From the NCBI GenBank assembly GCA_004764695.1, contig SMSO01000031.1:7745261-7809260 (forward strand): DNA of 64,000 nucleotides, read 5' to 3'. The stretch comes from Schizochytrium sp. TIO01 (Eukaryota > Sar > Bigyra > Thraustochytrida > Thraustochytriidae). Positions 1 through 11,200 of the stretch are shown here, piece by piece. Every line of letters begins with the position of its first letter. Position 1 is the first letter of the stretch. Below the pieces are notes generated by a model. The model saw nothing but the letters and a program-made list of their open reading frames with translations. It made no database searches and was not told the origin of the DNA. The translations under genes were made by a program, and so were the position numbers.

Positions 1-1633
1 TCCCGCGGCGGAGGAATCTTCGCTGTAGACTGAAGTGAGGACTGCGTATCGCGGCCGTAGGCTCGCGGTCGCGATGCGCCTCAGCCTAATGGGCTCCAAT
101 CAGACGCGCGAGTTCTATTTTTCTGCCCTTCATCTCAGCTTCTTCTTCCTTTTTATTTAAAACGAATTCCCATTCTCATTCTTTTTTCCATTCAAGTTTT
201 GACTCTTTTTTCAATTTTGCTTCCACGCGCCTCAAAGTTCTAATACCAGAACCCCAAAGGCCTATTAGCGCTGCCTCAACCCCTAGGACGTCCCTTTAGA
301 GATAACATTGGAAGTATCGCCGGAAAATAACCTATGTAGAATTCGTATGAAACGCCGACGAGCAGAGAGGGGCGGACCTCGACGATCGGCTGCATGTGCC
401 TGCAATGGATATCAACGCGCGGGGCGGGTCAAGATATGGCACGCTTCTTCTGCTGAAGAAGCAGGTCAAAGCAGTTCGAAGGTAACCTATCAAAAACGGT
501 TTGCAAAACGTGCAATTATTTGTTTGCATTGGTGACAACGTTGGGCCAAAGACAATTCTCAAACCAGAGAATTAGTCCACGCCACTGGAAGCGGGAAAGC
601 TCGGCTTGGCGGATGGATGGGCACTTGGCGGAAGCCGACGAATGACACGGCATTCGAGCTGTCGTGGCTTTGATCCACCTCGTTGACGTGCCGAGTTTTT
701 CAGATTTAGGTGAAAGGATGGATAGATAGATAGTTTGCACAGAGACGTTATTTGGTTATAACGCGATCATAGGTCCAATAGGATAGATAAGGCAAATAAC
801 TGCCGCACAGATGAATGAATGAATGAGTAAATGATCATCAGAAACAACTCCTTCACTCGATAATTGGGGGAGACCATGAATGTTTGCGCGAGGAATTGGG
901 TTTATTTGATTGCTGGGTATATATATAGGTTGCTCCTGCTTCGCGTAAAGGTCAAGAATCGAAAAACTAGCTTGGTATCTAAATGAGCAATAACGAAGGA
1001 CTAAGGTTGATAGTGACCTGGATGGATCGCGTCTTCTTTTTACAATAGGCTATGAAACGGCGGAAGTGTTGAGGGCTAAATAGGCACAGGCATGAGGTAG
1101 AGCCGCCAATGATAAGAGCACATAGGTATTAAGTAGGTGCATACTTTGAAGAATTAGTAGCAGAGTAGAACTATAGAACTATGGCCACGTGAGAGTGAAC
1201 CATGATAAGTATTAGTGAAGTATAATAACAGAAGACAGTATCTAGATAGGTTAGGTAACTACTGTTACGATGGTGCTGTTTGCTAATTATTTCTCAAATA
1301 ATAAAGTTTATGATGATAGATTACAGCTTGGGCAAGTATCACAAGCAATTCGAACTTGAATGGTGCGCTATTTCAGTTTGACAATATCTAGAAGCGTCAA
1401 AATAAAGAGAAGACAGTTGAAATATATATCTCGCTTGCAATAAGGAGTGAGTTGCAAATATTATTGAAGTTTTTAGAGGTCAAAGCACCTTTTTTAATTG
1501 CTACGATATAGATCCACCGTGTACGCAAACAATCAATAGGAAGGAACAGCAATTGAAATTAGCTGGTATATCATGATGCAAAACAAAAAAACAAGATTCG
1601 GTGTGCTGAACAGATCGCGAGAATCAGGCTAAA
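1..1633. other. Intergenic region, left edge
   Basis: No gene recognised. The short open frames around 308-740 overlap on both strands, none exceeds about 75 codons, and none reads like a conserved protein. The stretch holds small tetranucleotide runs (GATA near 719-733, GAAT near 811-826) and becomes AT-rich toward the 3' side of the propeller gene that ends at 1634. Confidence 0.6.
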
Positions 1634-2773
1634 TTAAAAGCCAGTCTTGTCCCAAGGCATCCTAACAATAAAGTTTTGCAGCCAGCTGCCAATGTAAAGG
1701 TAATCACCAACCTTTTCGGCCTCCGAACAAAATCCCATACTTCCAGTGGGATCCTGTACACTGGAAATGATCTCGCCCTTCTCGAGATCCAGGCGGAGAA
1801 CCATGCTATGCACAGGCATGAGAGGAATAATGTAATGTTGGTTCTGTCCTAAGACAAAGAGCAGTACCTCCCGAAGCGTAGGGTATGGCGCGAGAAAGTC
1901 CAAAAGGGCAAAAGGTTTGGTGCGCCGGCCACCGCAAGCAAGAAGATACGTTTTACCATCCGGATGACGCCGAATGTTATCAGGAACACATGGTAGGTTA
2001 TCAATAGCCTTGCCCTCAAATTGGGTCGTCTTACGGTTCCATGAGTGTATAGCTGGACCAGAGACAAAATAAACGCGCTCACGGTCATGGGAAAGGGTTA
2101 ACCCATTTGTCATGGTCATGTTGGTTACCAAGACAGTTTTCTCTCCAGTCTTCCGGTCTAGATGAAGCATCGAGGCATGGTGCTTGGCTGCAACAACCTC
2201 GATAACCACACGATTACGTCCCCATCGAGGGCTACTCTCTGTAAAGTAAATATCATCTCCATCAAAATCAAAGTCGTTGGCGAACTTAGACCCAGTTGAA
2301 AGTGCACGAATCTCACGAGTGTCAAGATCAATGCTGCGAAGGCCAGAGTAGGCATCAATCACCAAGAGAGCATTGTTATCCTCATCGACACGCATGCCAA
2401 GTGGTCTTCCGCAGATAGGCTCCATCATATGGTCATACTCGGCGTAGGTCTTAGCCTTATGTGCCTGAGAATTGACGCACGTTGGGTTCAACCACGTAAA
2501 AATTTCCTTGTGAGAAGGGTCTTTAAACCGGATAATCTGGCCATTCATGAGACCCGTATAAATCCACCCTGTCCGAGAGTCTGCGGTAATAGACTCAGGG
2601 CCCAATGCCTCTCCTTCAAAGATTCTCTCGCCATACTTGAGCATAAGATCGTTGTGCTCCAGCGTCGGAAGTGGCGAAGGCGGTGTCCATTCCTCAGCAC
2701 CAACGCCATACATGACAGAGATGCCCGTGAACCCGGCCACAAAGAGCGCAAAGAGGATCGCTTGCAGTAACAT
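1634..2773 (-). CDS. APMAP / strictosidine synthase-like six-bladed beta-propeller protein, membrane-anchored
   Basis: A single-exon gene of 379 residues. The open frame runs upstream to 2812, but the first ATG is at 2773, and starting there puts a hydrophobic signal-anchor (about residues 1-22) directly at the N-terminus. The rest resembles the adipocyte plasma membrane-associated protein / strictosidine synthase-like family. Visible markers are GPESI (start of blade 1), GRPLGMR, DAYSGL, a FANDFDFDGDDIYFTESS segment, MTNGLTLS and CVPDNIRRHPDGK, the recurring Asp/Asn-rich loops that line the calcium site in these propellers. Family members are type II membrane or secretory-pathway proteins. 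Some have arylesterase or lactonase-like activity, and only a few plant members make strictosidine, so that specific reaction should not be assumed here. The protein ends in a conserved-looking YLYIGSWLQNFIVR segment. It is transcribed away from the next gene. Family assignment is firm; substrate unknown. Confidence 0.9.
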   Translation of the reverse strand: MLLQAILFALFVAGFTGISVMYGVGAEEWTPPSPLPTLEHNDLMLKYGERIFEGEALGPESITADSRTGWIYTGLMNGQIIRFKDPSHKEIFTWLNPTCVNSQAHKAKTYAEYDHMMEPICGRPLGMRVDEDNNALLVIDAYSGLRSIDLDTREIRALSTGSKFANDFDFDGDDIYFTESSPRWGRNRVVIEVVAAKHHASMLHLDRKTGEKTVLVTNMTMTNGLTLSHDRERVYFVSGPAIHSWNRKTTQFEGKAIDNLPCVPDNIRRHPDGKTYLLACGGRRTKPFALLDFLAPYPTLREVLLFVLGQNQHYIIPLMPVHSMVLRLDLEKGEIISSVQDPTGSMGFCSEAEKVGDYLYIGSWLQNFIVRMPWDKTGF

Positions 2774-4370
2774 GGTGGATGGTTCGAACTCACTATGGGT
2801 ATACCAAAGCAAATACGTTGCCTTTGTTGAGTATTTGCTCCAGTTTTGATTCGTGAATATAGCTTGAGGAATAAGATGAAAAATCTTCCTTTATATCTTT
2901 AAGTTGTTTTCTTGATTCTATTATTTTCCCTATAACGGGCTATGTATCAGAAATAAACGCGAGTATGAGAGATGTAGAGACTGCAGACCTGAATCAAAAT
3001 CACAGCAAGAACAGTGTTGGCGATGACATGTACACAGCTGGAGGTAATGAGACAGGTCTTCCACTTAAAGACAAGCAATTGTTGCTCTTTTAACTTGAAT
3101 TCTTACCCAAGCTAAAAGACTTCAATAGTCGTCTAGGTAGGTACCACATAGGTACTTGGGTAATTTTCTTTTTGCAAAAAAAAGACATATACGCAATAAT
3201 TACCTTTTGTTAACATATTCATATGTCGTTTCCCAATGCAATATGATTAGAAAAGTATGGTAGTTGGTTTCGCTTGCTGCTTGGCATTCTCACAGCTGTT
3301 GCCTGTATTATTGATAAATGATTCTTGTCTTCCATCACTTCTTGAGGCTTTATGACTTTCTAGATGGTTATGATCTGGTTGTTGATAGGTTTAACATTAA
3401 ATTATGGTACGGTTAGTGAGCTTGCAAGCTAATTTTCAACTTATAACAGTACTTTCACATGACTCTTTGTTGAGAGTTTTTTAAATACAACAGATAAAAA
3501 GTTCAAGCAGGAAATCGTAGCATTCAATACAATACTTGACAAATCTGGAACAAGTATCTCACTGCATTCTCAAAGAAACAGCCGCTGCGAGTTTCAACTT
3601 CTGGCTATTAACGACTGTTACCTGGGCCAGTGTCTTTATCATTATTATCCTTTTATAAATTGAGTCATAGTTGAAAGTTAAAATGAAAGTTGAAAGTACC
3701 TCTACTTTTGAGCTGATTTGATGTTACAGTTCAGGGCAGTACAGAGTTCTGGATGGTCTCATTCGAAGAGGTTATAGCCTGGTTGACGGCTATATCGCAT
3801 CTCTGCTTGTCTAAGCTTTTCATGGTGTCTTTATGTGTAGACTGGACTTGCTTCTTGCGAGGTCAGCCGACGTTGCGAAGTTCTGTGTATTTGGTAGCTT
3901 GTAGAAAGTATTCTTCCTAGTGAGACTTGATAAAATGAAATTGTTTCCGAGGGCTCATCGGCCACATTTTGTGATATAGGCCGGATTTAAAATATATAAG
4001 AGATTACCTTCTCTTTTCAGGACATTTTAAGTAGGCAGAAAATCTGAGATCTGGTATCTGAAGCCTTTTTGGTCAAAGATAGCAAAATCCAATTATCAGC
4101 ACGTGCTCTCCACCTCTCCACTTTGTCCCTTGAGAACTGCAGCGCTCGGGAAGTGGAACTAGACATAAGGATTGATTTAAATTAGGGCCAGGGTTTTATG
4201 CTATGGCAGCTGCTTCCAGTTAGATGATAAGTGGAGCGAAACGATGGGGTAATAGTGTTTGCTCCTTCTTAATGATTAAAAAAATAAAATTCACCTTCTC
4301 TATTTCACGATGGCAAGGCAGGCTAGGCTATATGTATATTTCACAGAAGGGTTACACGAGCATTTACAGA
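2774..4370. other. Intergenic region
   Basis: About 1.6 kb of AT-rich sequence between two minus-strand genes, with no open frame that looks coding. It should contain the promoter of the propeller gene (near 2774-3100) and the 3' end of the gene at 4371-5111. No clear repeat was seen. Confidence 0.6.
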
Positions 4371-5039
4371 TTAAATTGAAGCACCATAAACATTATCTAG
4401 CATCGTCTCAAACATCTTGAAGGAGTTATTGGACAGGCTCGCCGCGTTCTTCGTTTGTTTTGAAGACTTCTTCTTTCCCTTTGCCTTTGATTTGGATTTT
4501 GACATCTTCTTTTTGGGAGATGACTTCTTCACAGTTGGTGAGCTTCTGTAGCCTGAGCTTGGGGAGAGTGCTCTTGCGACATCCTCAACACGAGGCACAG
4601 GTACAAGCTCATCAACAAAGCCTTCTGGTCCATACTCATCTGCACGACCAGATCGAGGACTTGACATCCCAGCAAATTCAGCTTCAAGTCTACCAACGAG
4701 CTCAACCTTTGTTTTAATGAGTGATTTTAGTTTTCGCGTGGACTTGCCATCGGGGCGCAAAAGATCCATGTCCTCTGGGTCATCAAATTGTGTACGAATG
4801 CCTGTGTGCCGTAGATCGGGTACAATCACTGGCTGGATGAGCAAAGGTTTCCAGTACTCTGTTCCATGCAATGCATCTCGTGGGGCAACGTTGATTCTGT
4901 CTAGGTATGGTTTTCGTTTTGCCGCAGCCTTCCTTGATTTTGGTCTTTGCGCCAGATCTCCTGTTGTACTGTTTACCGCTGCCTTTTTCATCGCTTGTCT
5001 TCCCGTAGCCTTTGATACAGGTCTGTGTTGTTCTGCAGT

Positions 5040-5079
<40 letters not shown>

Positions 5080-5111
5080 GCAGAAGCGCTCCGCGACATA
5101 GGCTCTGCCAT
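4371..5111 (-). CDS. Hypothetical Ala- and Lys-rich protein with poly-Ala tract
   Basis: An open frame of 246 residues starting at the first ATG at 5111 (the frame itself opens slightly upstream with GTG). I do not recognise it. Residues about 9-27 are an Ala-rich run encoded by an imperfect GCA/GCT repeat at about 5033-5085. A basic stretch follows (PKSRKAAAKRKPYLDR), then a more ordinary central part (EYWKPLLIQPVIVPDLRH, DDPEDMDLLRPDGK). A Ser/Lys-rich tail (SSPKKKMSKSKSKAKGKKK) follows and it closes with FKMFETMLDNVYGASI. The lysine blocks would fit a nuclear or nucleic-acid-binding protein, but this is inference from composition. An overlapping plus-strand frame (4717-5157) lacks such features and is probably a shadow. 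It lies head-to-head with the Rieske oxygenase gene. Confidence 0.55.
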
Positions 5112-6085
5112 GTTTCCCACAATCTCAGGCGAGAGAATAGTTTATTTAAGAAGGTAGCTACAACCACGTTGCGTTGACCTCCAGCCTAGGTCTTCGCCTC
5201 CAAAGGAATATGAGTTCTTCTCGCCCTTGTGTTCTGCCAGATCCCGTGCACCAAGCTCAGTTTCTCTTCAACTTGTTGCATTCTAAGCAGCAATCCGTTG
5301 ATGATAAATTGCACTGCTGACGTCAGCACATGTAATATTTGCACACCTACACGAATTAAGATTTTATTTACAAGACTGTGTAAATTGGCTAAATGCGTAA
5401 AAGTCTACCTGTTATCCCGTGTACAGGGTGTTAAATGATGAGTGAGCCTTTTAAATGAAACTAAGTATTACCTATACACAAGAAGGAAGTATGATGTTTA
5501 CCTAATCTACTGTAGTCATTCTTTAATTTTTAATTTAAAAATCAAAATCATGATAATAATAACATTAAAAAAACAATAATAAAATCAAAAACCTAGAAAT
5601 CAAAATAGTAAAAAATTGCGCTGAGGCTTGTTTGCGCAGTCTGAGAATTTGTCAGGGCTAGCAGACTCCAATCGATTTGTGCACAGGGACGCAACTGGGA
5701 GGCTGCATGCTTGACCCCAGACTCAAGGCGACAAAGGAAGCCTCCCCTCGTATTTGGGGCCACACAGAACTGGCTTGGTGTGAGCTTTGCGTGAGGTCTG
5801 ATCTTGAAAGTGCCTTGATTAATTGTTAAGATCACTGACGACGCGTCGAAAACGTTTTTATCGCTGTGTAACTCAAACGAACCGACGATAGTCACTCACG
5901 AATATCTTCTTCACCGTGAGTCTTTGTGCACTAGTTGAGAGATCTGAGCTGGGTTGTATCTGACAAAAGTCTTTATTTGTAAAATTGCTTGGAATAAAGT
6001 AACTTCTAGGCTTTGCTTGTTGCGATTATTTTTGAGGGGAAAATTGCAAAGCCACACAGAAAATATACCGTGCATTCAAGGCATC
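5112..6085. promoter_or_regulatory. Divergent intergenic region between the Ala/Lys-rich gene and the Rieske gene
   Basis: About 970 bp separating two genes transcribed away from each other, so both promoters should lie here. The middle (about 5520-5620) is very AT-rich. A 100-codon minus-strand frame at 5593-5895 has no recognisable features and was not called. No specific promoter element could be identified. Confidence 0.4.
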
Positions 6086-7662
6086 ATGATGCGGTTGAGC
6101 GAGGCCATGAAAGTCGCTGAAGAATGGCTAGAGGAGGCTGAGACATGGCAGATTGTATTTGCGGCTGGCGTTGTGTTATATTCAATTCTTCTTATTCTCA
6201 CACGGCGCCGCAGAATCAAAACGCATGACTACTATCGGGCGGATAACCCGCTGACAGCCAAGGTTAAAGCCAAAATGTTTCCACCACCGTACCCGAACGG
6301 TTGGTTCCGAATCTGTGGCTCTTCAGATATCGACCATGGAAAGATTAAATCAGTCTCAGCGCTCGGCCGTGAATTTGTAGTATTTCGTGGCAAGGATGGA
6401 GAAGCTGGTGTTCTTGATGCATTTTGTCCTCATCTTGGCGCTCATCTTGGTCAAGGGGGAATTATTGAGAATGGGCTTATTCGGTGCCCTTTCCATCATT
6501 GGAAATTCGACACTCAGGGCCGGGCTCAAGAAATTCCATATTGTAAGACAGCGGTTCCAGAACGCGCAAAAACAAAGTCGTGGCTTACGAAGGAGTTTCT
6601 TGGCATGATTTTCATTTGGTTTCATGCCGAGCCTGAAAAACAACACAACCCCGATTGGGAACTTGAGCACCACAAAGATTGCTTGCCCGAGACTGGAAAA
6701 TACCTTGTTACAGAACGCCAAATGGAGTTCAACATGCATGTAAGTTATTTCAATGAACTATCGACTTGGAAGGCCATAGTAGATAGATAAACTTGGACGA
6801 AAAAACAGAAAGATATGAAAAACAAAAAAAAATCAAATGTGCAAAGGTGTCCTGTATACCTAATTGAGTAGAGCTAGAAATCTCACATAACGTGTTTTGC
6901 TGTTGCATGGAAAATAGATCCTCGAAATGAGTCTAAATAGCCAAGATTATTATCATTTCCAGACCCTGCACGCGCAAATCCCGTTGTGGCCTCTGGATAC
7001 AAAGTACAGCCCAATCCGTGGTGTGCATGAAGTAAAAGCGCGCTATTTCGAGGATGCGGACCCCAAAGCACCTCATTGCTGCCTCTTTCGGGAGCGAATG
7101 AAGAAAATCTTGCTGTTCAACAGGTTCTCTATTGTCCCGGAGTTCTTTCTCAACAGTATTGATGTCAATGTTGTGTTTGAAGGACCATCCATTTTGCACT
7201 TCAAGATCGATACAGTGCTTGGGACCATGCGTCTCATCAAAACCTTGCTACCGTGTCCTGCTCGGCCCGAGGGTAACCCGTCCGGTCGCAACCCTTCCCA
7301 CCATGTCAATGTTCAGTCCCGCTGGTTTGCGGACCCTACTGTTCCGCGCCCGCTTGCGTATATTATGTCCATTCTTGCTGCGCGAGCTTTGGAGCAGGAT
7401 CGCGAATGTTGGGGTAAGTTGTTTCTTTCGCCACTCCACTTTATTATAACGCGTCTTGGAGTTCTGATAGACGGCAACCTTTAATACTAACGCCTCATCG
7501 AGCAAAACACCCGATTGGATAAAAACAGAAAACAAGACTTTTCGCGACCCAGCATGTCTGGTTGCTGGCGACGGACCCTATGTTTCGTACAAGAAGTGGT
7601 ATGTTGGCCAGTTCTACTCAAAGTCCAGTCGGCAAGCAGCAGAAGACCCACTAGATTGGTAG
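6086..7662 (+). CDS. Rieske non-haem iron oxygenase, cholesterol 7-desaturase (DAF-36/Neverland)-like, three exons
   Basis: Exons 6086-6739, 6918-7413 and 7529-7662 join in frame to 427 residues, close to the length of DAF-36/Neverland proteins. The start is the first ATG (6086); the frame before it has none. A membrane segment (about residues 17-38) is followed by RRRR. The Rieske 2Fe-2S ligands are C114-P-H116 and C134-x2-H137 (CPHLGAHLG and CPFHHWKFD). The mononuclear iron site is D228-Y-Y-H231-F-Q-T-L-H236 at the start of exon 2. The C-terminus has WENKTF and KKWYVGQFYS, as in the sterol 7-desaturase clade. Family members introduce the 7,8 double bond into cholesterol-type sterols in ER membranes using electrons from a reductase. 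Splice sites are GTAAGT donors at 6740 and 7414 and AG acceptors at 6917 and 7528. The exact substrate is inferred; another sterol or lipid is possible. Confidence 0.9.
6740..6917 (+). other. Intron 1 of Rieske oxygenase gene
   Basis: 178 nt, phase 0, with GTAAGTTATTTC donor and AAAATAG acceptor. Splicing joins ...EFNMH to ILEMSLNSQDYYHF and so restores the iron-binding motif. Confidence 0.85.
7414..7528 (+). other. Intron 2 of Rieske oxygenase gene
   Basis: 115 nt, phase 1, with GTAAGTTG donor and AAACAG acceptor. The AG at 7502 would break the frame; the AG ending at 7528 gives an in-frame W-E-N-K-T-F junction that fits the family. Confidence 0.8.
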
Positions 7663-8293
7663 AGGTCGTCTTTGCCTTTGTTTCATCAGTGGATTTCATC
7701 GTGATTTAGATCATGCTTACAGTTTTCTTAGCTGTTAGACAAGTAGGTGCAGGTGCAAGACCTAGGCCACAAAGCCACTTTCGCATGAATTGAAGTAAAC
7801 CAAAATAAGGATTTCCCGTTCTTGCGTACATAGTTACTTGCAGAGTGCTCACAAAGCTATCTCAGTATGTATACACTTGCTTATGCATACTGTAGCCGAG
7901 GTATAATACTTAACGAAGAGACATTGTAAAACGGTGCACATTTTGGCAATGAAGCTTCACTAATTTATAAATATCTTGCTTGCGCAAGGCTCAAACCTCT
8001 GAAGGACAAAAGCAAAGAGTATCTTAGATCAGAATCGTCACCTGCTTCTCCCTAAATCATAAAATCGGAAATTGAGATTCAGAAATAATTCCATGCGTAT
8101 AGGCCTACTTTGAATTATTAGCGATGAACAACTTATCTTCCTTCATTAAATAAATGTCAAGACTCAGCCAATTAAGCCAAAAGCTATGAAAGAGATGTTA
8201 TGAGATGAAAATGATATTTGATGGTGATAATTCTACAAAAAAAATGGTAATCGTTGGGCGGATTCTCTGCCCTGCATTCCCCCATAAGTTGAT
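7663..8293. other. Intergenic region between convergent genes
   Basis: Contains the 3' ends of the plus-strand Rieske gene and the minus-strand PDR-1 gene. AT-rich, no open frame of interest, no clear repeat. Confidence 0.6.
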
Positions 8294-11200
8294 TTAACGC
8301 TTAAGGAAGGACACGTAAGTGTAAGCAAGGATAGTGACAATACGCCAGCCAGCAGCGAAGCCTGCAAGAGCTCCAATACAGAACTTCCAATCATGGGCCT
8401 CAAATCCAAAGGTTTCCTGAGTGTAGCCCCAAGCGGTGAGATCAACATCAGTGAGCTGGTTGCAGCCAGGTGAGTTTGTAGTGGAAGGGTCGTCGCATGC
8501 AAGTTCGGCTGAGACGAGAGCATTGAGAGAGTAACGCAGCGGGTTGATGGTAGATAACCAGTACCACTGAGGGGGGATGTCACGGACTGCAATCATAAGT
8601 CCTGCAGTAATAGACCAGATACCGAAGCAAAGTGCACCAAAAACAGTAGCAACCTGCTCATTAGGAGCAATTGTGGAGAAGAGGTGGCCCAAGAAGGTGA
8701 GTGCGGTCTGCAGAAGCACGTAAGTTCCCCACCAGGTCCAGAATGCAGTCACGTTAATCCACAACTTCACAATGAAGTAGAAGACAGGCACAAAGATACA
8801 GGCCGAAAAGATAATGTAAGGAAGCTCAACGCAGGTGATAGCAATGACCATTGGTGCAACGCTGTAGTAAGAAGCGGCGCGCTCACGGTAAAAGGGTGCA
8901 CGTTCAGCCATAATGGTAGGAATTGCAGTGTTCACAGCAATAACACCCATAAAGACAGACGCCATAAACATGAGACCGACAAAACTCTGGACATCAGATG
9001 CAACCGAGAGCTCATCACCATTCTTGAAGAAGGAAAATCCAAAGAAGAGAGAGACGAAAACAGCAATGAAGATACGGGTAGTGTTGTACGAAGGGTTACG
9101 CCAGTATGCACGCATCCAACGCAGGAAGAGCTGATCAGCTTGGGTCTTGAAGTCACTTGCGAAACGCTCCTTAAAGTGGATTTCAGGGCGTTCAGACAGG
9201 TTGTTCTGTACAATCTCTTCAATTCTGGCGTCAGTGGCCTTGCGGATGTCACTCTCCTTGTACTGTTCGTGATAGTCGACAGAAGATTTGCCGGCATTCT
9301 TTCCAATAGCCTCGAGCATGTAAGTCGCAGGGTTGTAACGAGGGTTAGGCATACCAGGAGTTCCAGGAATAGCAGCCAGGTAGTCGAGCAGAGTCTTGGA
9401 TTTCTCACCGAGGTCGCCAAAGTACACCATCTCACCACCACGACGCAGAAGAAGAAGACGGTCAAACTTGGTAAAGATATCCTTGGAAGGCTGGTGAATA
9501 GTGCAAATAACAGTACGGTTAGCACGGGCAATGCGTTCCAAACAGTCCATTACAACACGTGCAGAGCTAGCATCAAGACCGGAGGTAGGTTCATCAGCAA
9601 AAATAATGGCAGGGTTGGCAGCAAGCTCGACACCGATGGTGACACGCTTGGCCTGCTCGGTACTCAAACCACCCTCAGTCTTGTGTCCAATCATAAAATC
9701 ACGGATAGGGTTAAGCTGCAAGGTGTCGATGACGTTTTCGACGAACTTCTCCTTCTCATCGCGGGGAACATCCTTGGGTTGACGGAGAAGAGCAGAAAAG
9801 AGAATAGCTTCAGCAACGGTGGCAGTGGGACTGTGAATATCGTTCTGCTCGACGTAACCAACAATGCGGGAGAAGGTAATCTTCTCCTGAGGGCGACCAT
9901 TGACCAACACATCACCGGTAATCTTACCGCTGGTTTTACGAAGTGCAAGAACATCGAGAAGGGTGGATTTACCAGCACCACTGCTTCCCATCAGAGCAGT
10001 GAGAGTTCCAGATTCTGCATATCCAGATACGCCCTTGAGCAAGTTAAGGTTGAACTCGCCCTTCTTGTCTTCGGGTCCCTGAACGGCATACCAGAGGTCA
10101 CGAAATACCAAATCGACAGGAACAAATCGCTCGGAGTTAAGAGTTGTGTCAATGCGAACTGCGTAGCTCTCACCACGGATATTGGAGCCAAGTTTGGAGG
10201 AGGCGTTACGCTCGTTAGCGAGATTGCGGGAAGAAAGGCCAGACATGAGACGTTCAACTTCGGCAACATCTGGGTTGTTGGTCTCTTCTGCGTTAGGGCT
10301 GGACTTGGTCTGGCGGCTTCCAGAGTTCTCAAAACGAACCTTCTCGTAGCCCCAGGTGCTGAGAAAAGTGTCTACGACCATAAAGCCAATGAGCATGAGG
10401 ATACCTGCCCAGAGATAGTTGCTGTCATCGGTGAAGGAGAAGAGACCCAGGGCGTAGGCTTGTTGACCAGCAGTAAAGGCCTTAGACTGGAAGATGACCA
10501 AGACTGCGGAGCGATAAGCCCATGAAATAGGCGTAATCCAGTAAATCCAAATGAACCAAGGAGGCATGGTATCCTGAGTGATGATGAATCCACTGAAGAG
10601 AATACAAGCTGAGATAGAGATACCAGCAATGACTTGACCGATGGCAGCTGACGGGGACAGTGTTGCGACAGCTCGGAGCCAGGCAGAAAACGAAAGGTTA
10701 ATGCAAATCATGACCACAACAAAAAGCATGAAGCGACCACCAACATCAGATTCACCGGTTGGAGTATCGTCACCCCATGGAACAACCCTGGAGAGCCAGA
10801 AGATGAGTGTACTGAGGATGATTGCCTCGAAAACAATGATGGGAATGACAGTAATAGACTCAGCAAGGACATAGTTGATGGTGCGGAAGAAGTAGCTGGA
10901 GCTCTGCTTGTAATAAACCGGGCGCTGGTCGAGAACGATGGGCACTTGAGCCATACCAGCAAGTGCACATTGGAGAAGAGCACTAAAGATGAGACCATAA
11001 CGTTGGGTCACAAGAGTGTTGTTTCCATCAGCGAAGCTCTCCGGAAGGTCGCTGCCAAGATTGAGGAAGAGCGTTCCAATAATGACACCCATAATGATAG
11101 CTTGCATTGCTCGCGCCCTAAGAAAAGCTGGGTCACGTGACACGAGTTGCCACTGGCGCTTCAACACCAACTGGAAATCTTCACAGCAGCTAGTGGAGTA

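Noticed and set aside
4717-5157. 146-codon plus-strand frame with an alternative poly-Ala run
   Set aside because: It overlaps the minus-strand Ala/Lys-rich gene, and the minus-strand product has the more protein-like N- and C-terminal parts. Not fully excluded.
7501-7528. AG at 7502 as the acceptor of Rieske intron 2
   Set aside because: With the GTAAGT donor at 7414 it leads to a stop after a few codons; the AG at 7528 keeps the frame and matches the family C-terminus.
8684-10525. 613-codon plus-strand open frame opposite PDR-1
   Set aside because: It is in exact antisense register with PDR-1, has no recognisable motif, and is explained by avoidance of TTA, CTA and TCA codons in the sense gene.
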